A DNA stretch of 64,000 nucleotides, taken from assembly GCA_028023455.1 (NCBI GenBank), contig JAQFVV010012442.1, positions 2,142,903 through 2,206,902 on the forward strand, written 5' to 3'. Shown piece after piece: positions 12,574 through 24,999 of this stretch. Position numbers and translations under genes: made by a program. This stretch comes from Epiperipatus broadwayi. Taxonomy: Eukaryota > Onychophora > Udeonychophora > Euonychophora > Peripatidae. The stretch's first letter is position 1. Each line of letters starts with the position of its first letter. A model generated the notes under the pieces. It was not told the DNA's origin and searched no databases. It saw nothing but the letters and a program-made list of their open reading frames with translations.

Positions 12574-15500
12574 GCCATTCAGTCTCAAATGTCAAGCACA
12601 AAGATGGCTACAAACGGAGTTGCAACCTAAACAAATGTATATAACAATAAAAGGAAAGTCTGGGCAAGTATATGTTCTCCTGTGTTTACACAAGTAATAT
12701 ATTTTAGGGTTATAATTTCAAATGATGATAATATGCTTATAAATATACAATCTTGTACACCAGAAGTAAATATGTATTTCAATTGATATTTAATAAATGT
12801 TTATTTTTTTGTATGTAAATAAATATGGTGGATAATTAAAATTATTCTGCCAACTTAAAACAACCTGTAAGTAGCTCAGCTGTAAACTTGTATTTTTTAT
12901 TTACCAAACTTTGAATTTTTTTTTCTGTTATGTGTTGAATTTTTTTTTAATAAAAACATAACTTAAAAACAATTTTTGCTGTAACAACATGTATAGAGTT
13001 CATAAGTTTTATTATTTTTTTTCTTTTTCTTTTTAGAATTTAATTTTCATAACGGCAGGCTATTCAATGACCTTTTTATTCTATTGTATTAGTAGTCCTT
13101 GACATCTGCAGAAAATTTATTTAATTGCAAAATGTTCTCTTATTAATTAGAAAAATTCAGGGATTGGAATTCAATGGTCTGAGTAATTCTTAAACTCTTA
13201 GATTAATTAAAGTTATTGTTAAACAAATTTTTTTATTAATTAAACATTTTTTTTTTGTTAAAGTCAATGATAGATCAGCTAAAAATAAGTTTATCTATAT
13301 CTATTGTTTGAATGTAAATAATTGAGAGCAAAGGAATTTAATTAGGAAAAAAGATTATGAGCAATAGTTTGTAGAGGGGAAGATTTCATTCATCAGGTAA
13401 TAAGGGGAATATGTATTGCTGCTCAGGTGATATTGGGATTGATTCGCAGTATATTAATTAATTCGCAGACTTTTAATTGAGTGGCAGTCTTTTAATTCAG
13501 TCATGATACTTGGATTCATCGGCAGTCTTTTTATTCATTAGTGATATTCAGATTGATCATGCAGATTCAGATTATTCCTTCTTATGCTGATTCAAATTCG
13601 CATTCTGATCAATACTCCAAGTCAAATTATTATGCTGGCTTAATACTTTATTGGAAAATAATGGCTGAAGGAGGAAAAAATATATATTTTGTTCTTTTGG
13701 AGATTGCCAATCAAGAATTTGTTATAGATTTTAAATATAATTTTGAAGAGGTTTGGTCAAGTAAAAATTAAAGGGAATTGAAAGAGCATCATATCAGATA
13801 TAATGAGGAAAATACTGACCAAAAAGCAAAGTTAATAACGTAAATTATACCTTTAAAAAACACTGGCCGAAAAGAAATCTTTATTACTTAATGACATACA
13901 GAGAATGCAGATAAAGCAGAACTATAAATGATTGAATGTGCTGATGAAAAGTGTTGATCTAGAAATATTAAAAGTATAAACTAAGACACAACTTAATAAA
14001 CAGTATGAGTCAAATATGGCATTCAGGAACCAGTGAAAATAGTGAAACCTTCATTAAAATTTCATTCCCCTGAAATAATGGAATTCAGATATATTTGTGA
14101 TTTGTCAAGAAACATTGAGTACAGGACCAGGTTTGGTATACAAGCACTGCATGAAACCCTTTGTAGCCATTGAGAGTTGTGATTTAATTCTTCCTAACAG
14201 TGCAGCTGCTAGAGACAATTTTGCCATCCTCTATGGAGAGCCTTCTCACAGTCACTTGCTCAGCAGAGATATATGATCAGAAGCCCAGCCCCAAGAAAAA
14301 TCAAGTATTATTTATATTTTTTTATTTTGTTTTATTTTATTTGTCCTTTCTTTGTTTTTTTTTATCACCATTATTGTTAATTTTCTATTTTACATATAAT
14401 TTGTTAATTATAAATAAACCAATATAAGGGTTAACACTCATATTAATTTAAATAAAAATAATAGCATAGTAGACTTACTCTTGAATGAGTAAAATAGGTC
14501 TTATTTTGCTTTCATAGTAGTTTATTAATTATCGATCTGCTATGTGCAGGATCAAAGAATGTATAATAATTTGCTTGCATTCATTACTTCTGAAAAGAGT
14601 GAGTCTACTACCAAATTTATATCATGTGGTCATCAGATGCATATGTTCCACTCTCAAATAATTATAGCAACTTATCCAATCTGCCATGTGCAGGATTTTC
14701 CAAAGCAAATTAATGTGATGGTATTTCCTTATCATTTTATTCCATCCTCTAAGTGTGAAATAAAGAAAAGAAAAAAAATGTAGTTCCATATGTTTTTTTT
14801 TTTTTTACTGTCCACTATGTGTAGGACTTATGGTCAGAATTTATTAGTTTTAAAATACAATTACCTCACACTTAAATTGTCGTTTTAATTTAGTGAAGTG
14901 TTTCATGTCATCGCATAAGAAACAGTGAGGGTTATATTTTTCTTTGAGGCATTGCATATCATGATCCATATATATGAGATTAGTGTATTATATAATGTAT
15001 TTTAAACTGTTTGTTTAAAAAAGTGTAAACATAAGAAAAGCTCAGATCATTTCATCCCTTTCAGAAACCTATTTAAAACTTAGTTAAATTTTCACTAACA
15101 ATTTTTTTTGGTATTTTATGTACTTTATTTTTCATTATGATTTTGTAAATAGTCAAATTGTCAAAGAAGGGTGATAATTGTCTTAGGGGTTTAATAAAGT
15201 TAATATTTAATTTTAAAGCCTAGTGTAATGCTGTATATTATTGTTCAGCCTTTCTCATTAACAAAGAACCAACCACTTTCCCAAGATAAAGAGTAGACAT
15301 GGCTAGTAAGGGATTCATCTTTATCAGGATTCAAGATCATTCTACAGTGTATCTACTTTTCCATTAATTTTAGAAAAAAAATAATAAAAGAGAGTGATAC
15401 TATCTCTTTATAAATTGCGTGGTCATATCCCTTGGGAAAAAGAGTGATCTTTTTCTCAAGGTGTCACATAGAGGTTATAGTAAATGAACCTTACAAAGGT

Positions 15501-15576
15501 ATGGCTATGGCAATTTCTAAATTTGATGCCTGTCAATATCTTTAACAGCTACTTGCTAGAATCATGCACATTTCAT
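12571..15576. other. AT-rich DNA, weak spaced repeats, no gene
   Basis: Nothing gene-like could be supported. The words CTGCTATGTGCAGGAT (about 14537), CTGCCATGTGCAGGAT (about 14681) and a poorer copy near 14810 suggest a decayed tandem repeat with a period of roughly 145 bases. Segments at 13380-13770 and 14050-14300 are slightly less AT-rich than their surroundings but show no recognisable motif. Confidence 0.4.
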
Positions 15577-15596
15577 GGTTGGAGGGAGCGACCGGT

Positions 15597-15658
<62 letters not shown>
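15577..15658. repeat. (TA)n tract entered from a GACCGGTACAATAT box
   Basis: About 30 TA units (15599-15658) start immediately after GGAGGGAGCGACCGGTACAA. A closely similar box occurs on the other strand at 19281-19310. Confidence 0.85.
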
Positions 15659-15661
<3 letters not shown>

Positions 15662-16029
15662 CTGAAAGGAGACCCTTTGATTCTTCTTGGAGGCCTTAAA
15701 GTGACTGAACAGGTAAAATTCTCATTGCAGCTGCTCACCAACACACATTAACCAGCTTGGTGAGATTATTGTCTTTTTACGCCTGAGTTTAAGATCAAAA
15801 AACTCCATGGTCTTTGTTCTCAGTTGCCTGATAAAGCAGTATGAATGTTTGTGTGAATGATAACTATTTTTCCAATAGATATATACAATTATGACAGACA
15901 AATATAAATCATGGCCTCTATTTACAGGAGACTGTAAAATCACCAACCAAAGCAGCTGTATGTGGCTGAAAATGGAGGGTGCTAAAAATCCCCTGACTGC
16001 AGACCCAGGCTGCCAATTGATGACAACTT
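15659..16029 (+). other. Moderately GC sequence between (TA)n and the RTE element
   Basis: This segment is less AT-rich than its surroundings and may be an older repeat or the 5' region of the following LINE. No protein motif can be read in any frame. Confidence 0.3.
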
Positions 16030-16064
16030 TTTATTTAGGGACTAACAACTGCATATCACTTTCA

Positions 16065-16661
16065 GGTGAAGGAAGATTGCAAGAATTAGAAGAAGAACTG
16101 TCTTATATTAAATGGAACATTATTGGACTTTGTACAGTTAAAAGAAAAGAAGAAAAGACAATTGATGTGAAAAGTGGACTTGTATTCTATTACAAAAACA
16201 CAAAAATTAGAAATACATGTGGAGTAAGATTCATTGTCAATAAAAAGTGGACAAACTACATTGTGAATATTGATGGTGTATCGGACAGAGTGGCAAGATT
16301 AGTTATACAAGTTAATAGCGGATACCACATGCAGATAATTCAGGTTTATGCCCCAACAAGCTCTCATAGTGATGAAGTAGTAGATTTTTATATGGATGGA
16401 CAAAAGGCTTTTGATCAGAGTAAACAACATTTTAAAATTGTTATAAGATACTTTAATGCTAAAATTGGTAAACAAATGAAAGATGAAAGTGCTGTGGGTA
16501 ATTTTGGTTATGGTAATACAAGTGAGAAAGGAGATAGACTTGTGGGATTTGCAGAAAAAGAAAGACTTTATATTATGATTTTTTTTTTGAAAAAAAAATT
16601 AGAAGTAAATGGACATGGAAGCATCCAAATGAAGGAACAGCATGATTGGATTATATGTTGA
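16065..16661 (+). pseudogene. RTE LINE endonuclease domain, inactive
   Basis: The open frame begins with GRLQELEEEL and runs through an APE-like endonuclease: a VNKKW segment, then IIQVYAPTS (typical of RTE/BovB), then FNAKIG. The motif normally read as GDxN is RYFN here, so the catalytic aspartate is lost. The N-terminal catalytic glutamate of the usual SE motif also appears replaced (GLCTVKRK). The frame ends at TGA 16659-16661. The following GSEH and LVRCKI words at about 16715-16750 continue the domain across an in-frame stop. Decay is therefore clear, with two catalytic positions changed. Confidence 0.8.
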
Positions 16662-16859
16662 ATAACAGAAAATACATATTTCAAGATTGTAATGTTTCTA
16701 ATAATATTAACACAGGGAGTGAGCATTGATTAGTAAGATGTAAGATACATGTTAATGCAAAACTAGAGAGACAAAAAATATTAAGAAAAAGCAATATTTA
16801 CAGTTGATATTTTTAAACTTCAGAAACATTCTAATAAATTTAAATTACTATACAAATCG

Positions 16860-18480
16860 GTTTCAAGTATTAGTAGATTTTGAACATGATTCAGATTTGA
16901 ATAAAATTAATATGAAAATAACTGATACACTTTTAAAAACTGTAACAAAGACAGCTGGTAGAAAAAAGCAGCAATTGACCAACAAAATTTCTACTGAGAC
17001 TAAAAAGTTTATGAAGAAAAGAAGAAATATGAAGATATACATAAATGATGCATTAAAAAGGATTGAATATCTTGAATTTTGTAAAATGGTGCAGAAAAGA
17101 GTTGAAAGTGATATAAGAAAATATAACTGTGAACTAGCAATAAAAGCTATAGAAGAGAATAAAAGTTTCATGAGTGTAAAATAACATTTTGGTATTGTTA
17201 AGAAATTGATATCTGCAATAAAAAAAAATGGAATTATTACTAAAAAAAAAAAAGATGACATCATGAGATGGGTAAAAGACTTTTATCAAGAATTATATAG
17301 TAATAAAGAACAAGTACGTCCTTTATCTATTACATCTTCAGAATTGGCCAGAATTTTAAAGGAAGAAATGAGACATGCAAATTGCATGTATAAAGAAAGG
17401 AAAGGTTCCAAGTAATGATGGAATTATAATTGATATATTAAAAGAATCAGGTGAAGAAATAGAAAAAAAATTAGCAAAGATATATACCAAATGTCTAAAT
17501 GATAAAGATGTACCAGATGATTGGAAGAATGCTGTATTTTTTTAATATTTAAAAAAGAGGATAAAAAGATATAAGAAATTACAGATCTATCAGCCTTTTA
17601 TCAGTTTTATACAAAAATTTTACCAAGATAATTACAACTCATCTACAGAGAACATTGGATTTCCAATAACCAAGAGAACAAGCTGGATTTGAAAGTGATT
17701 TTAGTACAGTAGATCATATCCAGTTATTGAGAGAAGTTCTAGAAAGGACAAATAAATATGAGTTGCCATTATAATTTGGATTTGTAGATTATGAAAAAGC
17801 ATTTGATTTTATAAACATTTCTTCAGTGAATAAACATTGGATCATCAAGGTATACATCCAGAATATTGTCATATTTTTAAAAAATATTTCTAAAAATGCA
17901 ACAGCAACAATTATATTACATAATGAGACTGGGAAATTCAACAGTGAGAAGGTTGTAAGACAGGGTGACTCCATATCTCCAAAACTTTTTACAGCAGAGC
18001 TGCAAAAAGTATTTTGTGGATTAAAATTGGAAGCTAAAGGATGAAATTAAATGGAGATTCTTTAAGTCATTTAGATTTGCAGATGATGTTGTTGTTTTTG
18101 CAAATAATGCTTTAGAGCTGCAAGGAATGTTGCAGGAGTTATCAGATGAATGTAGGAAAGTAGGGTTAAAGATAAATGTTAAAAAGCCTAAAGTAATGTT
18201 TAATGTTTTTTTTTAAAATTATGTAAAATAAAGATTGATTATGATGAGTTAGAAGAAATTAACAGTTACAAATATCTTGGTCAGATTATTAATACAAATG
18301 GAATCATAATGGATGAAATTAATCATAGAATTAAACTTGATTAAAGTGCTTCTGATAGAAATAACTTAATACTAAAAAGTAATATACCTATGTGTTTAAA
18401 AAGGAAGGTTTTTAATAAATGTGTTTTACCAGTTCTTACTTATGTGATTGAAGAAACATTTTTAGTACATGACAAATAAA
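16860..18480 (+). pseudogene. RTE LINE reverse transcriptase, frameshifted
   Basis: A basic linker (16863-17184, then 17206-17415 after a stop) leads to RT pieces in different frames. EQAGF and STVDHI lie at about 17674-17720 (finger region), DYEKAFD at about 17787-17808 (first catalytic aspartate), VRQGD with SPKLF at about 17955-17990, FADD at 18075-18086 (the catalytic YADD box with Phe for Tyr) and YKYLG at 18267-18281 (thumb). The tail near 18420-18475 matches the usual V.PV.TY segment. Several stops, including TAA after ELPL, rule out function. Confidence 0.85.
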
Positions 18481-18639
18481 AACATTTAGTATATAAAATA
18501 TAGTGTTAGAATTTTTGATTTTTTATTATTAGCAAAGTAAATAGAAATGTAAATGTATATTGTATTTTAAATTAAATTGACACTTATAGTTGATATTTAG
18601 ATATAAATAAAATTCAAATATAAATATATTGTCTATTTA

Positions 18640-18725
18640 AACTTAATGTAAGTAGGAGAGATTTGAACTCAGACTTTCTAACTCATGACATCTATGCATT
18701 ACAACTTATAAAATAGATACACATG
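18640..18725 (-). repeat. Possible SINE head remnant
   Basis: Read on -, the segment contains GTCTGAGTTCAAATCTC, which resembles an RNA polymerase III B box and T arm of a tRNA-derived SINE, preceded by an anticodon-arm-like stretch. No A box or SINE body could be traced, so this is tentative. Confidence 0.3.
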
Positions 18726-18894
18726 ACCATTTATGTGTGAAAAGGATAATCTCCAATATAAGTATTTTCTACTGAACAACCACTCATCAGTTGTTCCAGA
18801 ACATCATCTCTCACTTATATATACAAGCAGTGCTCAGTTTATAATATGATAGCAAATTTTAAATTTAAATGGACAAGCTTCAGCACTCTCCATG

Positions 18895-19308
18895 CTACAG
18901 CTCTTCAGGGTGTATACTGTTAGGAAGAGAAGTTGATTTCAGTATGATATCATGCTTAATTATACCATGATTATGGTTGCTAGATCCAAATAGATTTTTG
19001 TGTATATCTGTGTATGTAGTGGTTTGAAAGATATTTTTAAAATGGAAGTTTAAAAGTTTGTTCATTTTGAATAATACAGGATGGAATTGACTTTTTATTT
19101 TTGTAAGCAAGAGCCCAGCGAATATAACCTCTGGACCAGCTATGAGGTTGTGCAAGGTATATTTTTGCTTTTTTGTTGCGAGGTATTCAGCAAGTAAGCT
19201 TTGAGTATTTTTATATTGCTGTTTAAGCAACATTATAGAAGGAAAATAGGCAGGGTCACTTGATGCATTTTTTAGTTTATATTGTACCGGTCCTATTCTC
19301 CCAACCAC
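18895..19308 (-). pseudogene. LINE fragment, linker between endonuclease and RT
   Basis: A 137-codon frame carries LLKQQYKNTQSLLAEYLATK. This aligns with the same region of the + LINE at about 28840-28910 (DLKVQYYEKQKVLAHYITTK) and with the - copy near 27.2 kb. It is an isolated internal fragment of the LINE family that dominates 22-37 kb. The 5' side stops at the GACCGGTACAATAT box and the 3' side ends before the RT. Function is not expected. Confidence 0.65.
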
Positions 19309-19316
19309 CTTGTCCG

Positions 19317-19320
<4 letters not shown>

Positions 19321-19361
<41 letters not shown>
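19321..19361. repeat. (TA)n microsatellite
   Basis: About 20 uninterrupted TA units. Confidence 0.95.
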
Positions 19362-19364
<3 letters not shown>

Positions 19365-22344
19365 TGAGAATCAAATGACATAGACATTCTAGATGGAAGA
19401 TCGATAATAATCTTTGGTAATACCCAGGGCTAAATACAAATGAGTATTACTTTAAGAATTATTGGAGTAAAGAAATCCAATTTAATTTAAAATCAAAATC
19501 TTTCCTTGTTAAACTATTTATACTTCTACTCCTTAATCTATCTACAAGTAGACATTTTTTTTTCTCTTTACATACCTTTGAAAGTTTGCGCACCACCCCC
19601 AACATGATAAAAGAAGATAAAATAGCAAATAGTTCTTCTTTCCTTTCCCTTATCTACCGAGAGAATATGCAAAGAGGATTTTTGACCTTTGTTGGAAATA
19701 TGGTTTTTATTTGATAAAGTCAAACTAGGGTGAAAAGTAAATTATAATTCAACTCCCCAATATACTATTTCAATGACAAGCTCATTTATAATTCTCTATC
19801 TCAGGTACTTTGTGATAAGTATTTCTACAATTTTTTATAGCTGTGGTAAGCATATATTACAAATAGCTGAACATATTTTATTATACAACAAAACATATGA
19901 TAAGCAAATGAAATGTAAGATAATACTATTTATTTAACTATCTTCTTCCACCACATATACATTTAAATAATATAATATTGAATTATAAATCCTTTTTATG
20001 GCTTTCTAGATTAAATTTTTCTATTGTACAGATAATTTAAATCATGCAGGAGTATTTGGCTTTTATATTAAAGATATACATTTATGTTAAAAATCCATTC
20101 TCTAACTTATACGCAAGTTAGTTTATTTTGCCTTAAAATATAAAATGGTCAAAGATGATGGCTAATGAGTGTGGTCTATACTCCCCTCTCCCTGCATAAA
20201 ACTACAAATGTTTAATTTTATATATCTAACAAAATAATGACTCTAAACTTATACAGAGGTCTAACCATTTGAACATTCCTTAATTGCTCAAATAAACTTT
20301 TATGGTTATATACACCTTTATATTTAGGCACATAAAGTTATATCTTACTTATTTCTTTTTTTTATATAAAGAAAATTATATATAGGCTGGCCATAGGACA
20401 CTCAACATGAGGTGTCACTGTCATGATTAATAGTAAATAAGACATAAAGGCAAAATGAGGGGAAAAACAAGAAAATGATAATCCTACACTTAGTGGATTT
20501 AAGTGAGACCTATGTATATGCGATACTATTTTATAATATTATACATAAAAACATGTATGATCATATCTAATAATGTGTTAGTAAATATAGTATACTTATA
20601 ATCTTATTATATCAAATCTAATAATACAACAATAAAATGAAAAAAATATAAATATCTTTTTTTTTCTTATATCTATTCTGCATACTCTCTGGGTTTAAAC
20701 TTCTGGGCAGACCAACTAAACTGCTAGAAGAGATGGTGAAATTCACTTTAACTCCTTTCCATACTTGTAGAGTCCTTCAATCAGGATACACTGAATCTAG
20801 GGAACACACATCTTGGCGATTAAAGATCTGAATGGATGGGTGCACTGCTATGATTCTTCCACTTCATAATTTTTTGGACGATTAGATAAAACTTGGTCAT
20901 TATTTTAAAGAAGTTTTTTTACTGGATAACTTAATATAAATTACCAATTCATGTGACTTCCACGGTAAGCTTGTTTTCCATGAAATGGATTTACACCTTC
21001 ATTCCTTCCTTTTTTCTTAAATGTGATTTGATGATATCATCACAAAAAATTACCATATTAAGATTTCATTATTAACTATTAAAAATTTGTCTCTGGTAAT
21101 TCTACAATTATACCCCTGGGTGTGTCATTTCTTATCATTTTAGTAATGGCAATCCAACAATTTTTTTTTTGCTGTCTTTTCTTTTGAATAATGGCCAAAC
21201 TGTGTATGTTTAGATGATTTCCAAAATCATATGAGGGTTGGTAGCATTCATTAATATCTATGCAAACCATGAAGCAAAATATTCAACAAAAAGTTTATAT
21301 CCATTCCATAACCAGCAGGTTCCATAAACAAAAATATATGCCACGTCATGAACAGCAGGAAAATTTTCATCAAATTCTTTCTTGAACTAAAACAATATTC
21401 AGCATCCAAACAGCATAATGAGCCAACAGAATAATAATCTCATAAAAATATTCCTACACTTCACAGGTAGGTTATTATATATCCTTTGTTCATCCACAAA
21501 TTGCAATTGCTTATATCCCCCTTTAAGATATTACATCAGATAATTTTATTTTAAGTACATTCTTTTACAAATTTTGTTTCAAAATCTCTTTTTCCTATTT
21601 TTTTTCTTTTTACGAATTTCAAATTCCATATTGAAGTAATAGACCACCCACATTCTTTAGATACCACACTTTTAATTTGATTTTACAAATTAATTAAACT
21701 ACTCTACCTGATTACAAAAAATATATATATATAAATAGAAAGACAAAGATTGATTAAATCTACCCTTTTAATGGAAGATTCTTTTAACAAAAAAATAGTT
21801 TAAAAAAAAAAAACATTTAAAAAAAAATATCAAAAAAAATAATAATAATAATAAAATAAATATATAAAAATCATTATACATATAAATGTTGGACATTTGC
21901 AATAAATATGATACACATACTAATAAATCCACACAAAGAGATAAAGTCATAAAATATTCCACTACGTAAACAAATGTTAATTCTCATATTTCTTTATATA
22001 AATTTATAAATACTTTTATCCAATGATTATATGTTTATAGTATGTATTAATTATTCCAAAATAAACTAATATATGTGTCAGTTATGTATGTAAAGAGATT
22101 GGAATCTAGTATAGACCAAATCCCATTGTTTATTCAATGAATTGAATAAACTTAGCTGTGACAAATTGTTGGCTACAGCCATCTTATGCAATGATGTTCT
22201 ACAGTCTGGCACAATATAAATAATATCTAATTCTTTGGCTAGAGCAGTGGGTGGTTTGTTTTTTTCTGGTATAGTGTTTTATTACAGAATGAATGATGTT
22301 GATGAATGTTTGACATGCTTCAGCACAGTGAAGAGAAATATTTT
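19362..22344. other. AT-rich DNA without a recognisable gene
   Basis: Nothing could be named. The frame at 21079-21270 on - has a protein-like composition but no recognised motif. Poly(A/T) runs and a short (AAT)n at 21838-21855 are present. Confidence 0.45.
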
Positions 22345-22965
22345 TTTTTTTTTAAAAAAAGGATATAGATTTCAGAAATCACTGCTTCAGGTGTAGATAA
22401 TTTTAGAAAAAGACAAATAGTGTTATTACAAGTTAGATTAAGATGTGTGTTTAGATTAATGTATAAGCTGAGATTTAGAGCACAGTAATCAGAGAAACTA
22501 ACAAGGTGAAGAGAAGGTTTAATGAGAAAGTGTAAGTCAGGGGAGATTGAAATCACCTATAAGAATAATCGGGAAAAAGTTGACTGCAATGTTTATTTGA
22601 TTAATTAATTTGTAAATTAATGTGGGCTTATTATAAAGATATACATTAATAATGTTAATGGTGAAAGCAGTGTGAAGTAGTGTTATTATAATCATGTTTT
22701 GATCCAAATATAAAATTTTGAATGATTGAAATGGGGCTTTATGGTAAATAAGAATGCCAACTCCTGTGGTTGTTGTGTTAGATGTAGAGAATTCTACATA
22801 TCCAAATCTGCTCAGAAGAATTTGAGGGTTAATTTTGTTGGTGATTTTAATTTCAGTGAATAGTATGATGTGAGGAATGAATTGTTTAATTCAGTTACTT
22901 AATGCATAAATTCTTTCATGAGAGTTTAGGCCTCTTGTGTTAATTTCAGTAATGCTAATATCCAT
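22345..22965 (-). pseudogene. LINE ORF2 N-terminus (APE endonuclease), internally deleted
   Basis: The - strand reads from an ATG at 22963-22965 (MDISITEINTRGLNS) through an APE-type endonuclease with FTE (catalytic glutamate), GVGILIYHKAPF and IILIGDFNLP (GDxN motif). Only one stop interrupts this part, a TGA where the homologous element has TGG. Directly after GDFN the homology jumps to PDLHFLIKPSL...FSDYCALN, the end of the domain, so about 50 residues are deleted at 22541-22558. The match ends near 22350 in a poly(T) run. The family member at 27.4-28.0 kb has the complete region. Confidence 0.8.
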
Positions 22966-24149
22966 AGTGGATGTTGTGTGTGTGTGTGTAGATATAATTG
23001 TACATGTGTAACGTTATACATGAAAAGTGTAGATTGGTCATGTGACCTATTGGATTTACCTTCACATAGTCGTGTATTAAGACTTTAGCCATTTATTTTT
23101 GAACAGAAGGAAAGTGACAAATAATACAGTAATATTATTTATAATGGTGATTTAACTGTGAGGGGGACTTATTGAGATGCTGTATAGGATGTGGCATGAT
23201 TAGTCTCTAAATTATTATTGTCTCTGGATTTTTTGGTAGTTTTTTTTATTGATGTTTACTCTTGAAAAAAAATTGTTTCAGAGTGAGAGAAGCATTATTC
23301 AAGAGTAATTGGCATTAAGGAATTTAATATTGTTTTTAAAAATATCTTTTTGCATTTTGTTATGAAACTCAATGCATAAATGTCTATTGTTGGGATGGTT
23401 TAGAATGTTTTAAATGTAGATCCATAGTTTCTTTCTCATTAATAATTGATAGAGTTTATCAGTGGGAAATTTTATAAGTTCACAGTTAATATTTGTGGAA
23501 ATTATTATGACAGATTTGCCATTGTGAAAATTTTTTAAAAGATTTTAGTAAATTTTTGTGGTATGGTAGAGTTAATTTTTTCCGTATAATAAGCATATAA
23601 ATCAGGTGATACTTGTTGTGAGTTTGAAATGTTTGTTGTGTCCATTATTTGATTTTCATCATTTTCATTATCAATGTTGTAAACTTCTGTGATGTCTTCT
23701 GATGTTAATTGAACACTATTGACCATGCTTGCAGAATGATCTTTAACAGTCCTTGTGTAATTGTTAATATTTAATATATTTTTAGCATTAGAAATATTGA
23801 TTAGTGAATTTTTTTTTGATTTCACTTCTATTGGTTGGTTTATCTTGATTGCGTTTGTAGGTTTTATGATTTTGCAGGTTAGAAAAGTTTTCCATATTAT
23901 CGTTAAAGCCTTGTGGGTGTGATTGTTGTTCAGAGTGTTTTTCTCTGATTTGCAAAATCTTTTCTGCTAGTGGATTGATTTTTTTAAAATTTCTTTTTGA
24001 TTATTTTTGTTATGAAAACTTTGGTTAATTTCAGGTTGGAAATTGGAAAGAATAGTAGAGGCTGTCAAATTATGATTGGAGGTATTGGATTCATGAGGAT
24101 TGCAAAGTTTCTCCATTATGGTGGAGTTTAATGGATCATTAAATGACAT
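22966..24149 (-). pseudogene. LINE ORF1 remnant (copy with 22.3-23.0 kb endonuclease)
   Basis: Upstream of the endonuclease start the - strand keeps two long open pieces, 23967-24149 and 23535-23825, separated by stops. They are rich in Asn, Ser and Thr. A downstream segment containing KFPTDKLYQLL lines up with KFLTDDFYKFLTEKK in the ORF1 remnant near 33.0 kb, so this is probably the ORF1 of the same LINE family. No zinc knuckle is left here. ORF1 products of this kind are presumed to bind element RNA. The possible start at 24149 is an ATG (MSFNDPLN). Confidence 0.6.
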
Positions 24150-24337
24150 AAAAAGGTTATATTTAGGTGATATAAAATGTCTTACCTGGTTATTTGAAGC
24201 TGTTCAGCAGTTGTTTTTATGAATACTGTGTACAAAATAGAAAATAAAAAGTAAAGTAAAATATAACAAACATTAATTTTTCTAAGATTACAATTAATAA
24301 GCAGGTGATATCTCATTCTTTATCAAAAGTTAATGCT

Positions 24338-24605
24338 GCTGCTCCTCCTCCTCATACTACTTCTACTACTATTATTACTACTACTATTACTACTACTACT
24401 ACCACCACCACTACCACCACAACTACTACTACTACACTACCACACTACCCCTCCCTCCCACTCCTACTACTACTACTACTGCTACTATTACTAATACCAC
24501 CACCTCCACTCCTACTCCTCCTTGTGCTCCTGCACCTGCTCCTACTACTACTACTCTTACTCCTACTGTTACTCCTACTCCCACTCCTACTACTACTACT
24601 AGTTT
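24338..24605. repeat. Degenerate (CTA/CTC/ACC)n triplet array
   Basis: About 270 bases of triplets, mainly CTA, CTC, ACC and CCT, with pyrimidine-rich strand bias on +. All overlapping Leu-, Thr- or Ser/Arg-rich frames on both strands are products of the array. Confidence 0.9.
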
Positions 24606-24999
24606 TAACAGATACTTTATTTGAATAAATTGCTTGTACATTCTTGTTCAATCATATGTGAAATCATGTTTTACATAAAAAAAAGTAATTGTTTACATTG
24701 CTTAAGTATTTGTTTTACAAAATTTTATGGATAATTAATGTGTGTTTTTTATACATATGAGTTTATGTTTTATATTCTACATCTTTTGTACAACATTACA
24801 ATCCTCCACACATAAATTTTTTTTTACATTTTTAGCATAAACATATTGTTAATAGTTTAGTCTCTTAAATTTTTATCTTTACAGTAGCATGTGTAATGAT
24901 ACCAGACTCAAATGCAGCTGCAAAAATATCTGAAGGTGTGAGAGATTGGTCTTTCAATTTATTTTTTTCTAATTTGTTCAAGAATATGGATTTTAGCCT

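Larger units (their letters stand above)
16030..18480 (+). mobile_element. Decayed RTE-type LINE (5' truncated)
   Basis: The hallmarks of an RTE/BovB-like non-LTR retrotransposon appear in the right order on +: an APE-type endonuclease, a lysine-rich linker, an RT with its core motifs, and a C-terminal tail ending near 18475. Many stops and frameshifts separate the pieces, so the element is dead. In life it would code for one protein that nicks target DNA and copies its RNA at the nick. The clade call rests on the QVYAPTS endonuclease motif, GSEH before the linker, EQAGF, DYEKAFD, VRQGD..SPKLF, FADD and YKYLGQ. No target-site duplication was recognised. Confidence 0.85.

Noticed and set aside
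13541-14427. Possible exons at 13541-13771 and 14200-14300
   Set aside because: An acceptor-like CTTCCTAACAG exists near 14200, but no donor, consistent frame or recognisable protein follows.
16065-16661. A host gene for an AP endonuclease or craniofacial development protein 2-like protein
   Set aside because: The domain is followed in order by RTE linker and RT pieces and has lost catalytic residues, so it is a dead LINE.
24305-24651. Leu/Thr-rich and Ser/Arg-rich frames on both strands
   Set aside because: They are translations of the CTA/CTC triplet array and have no independent coding evidence.
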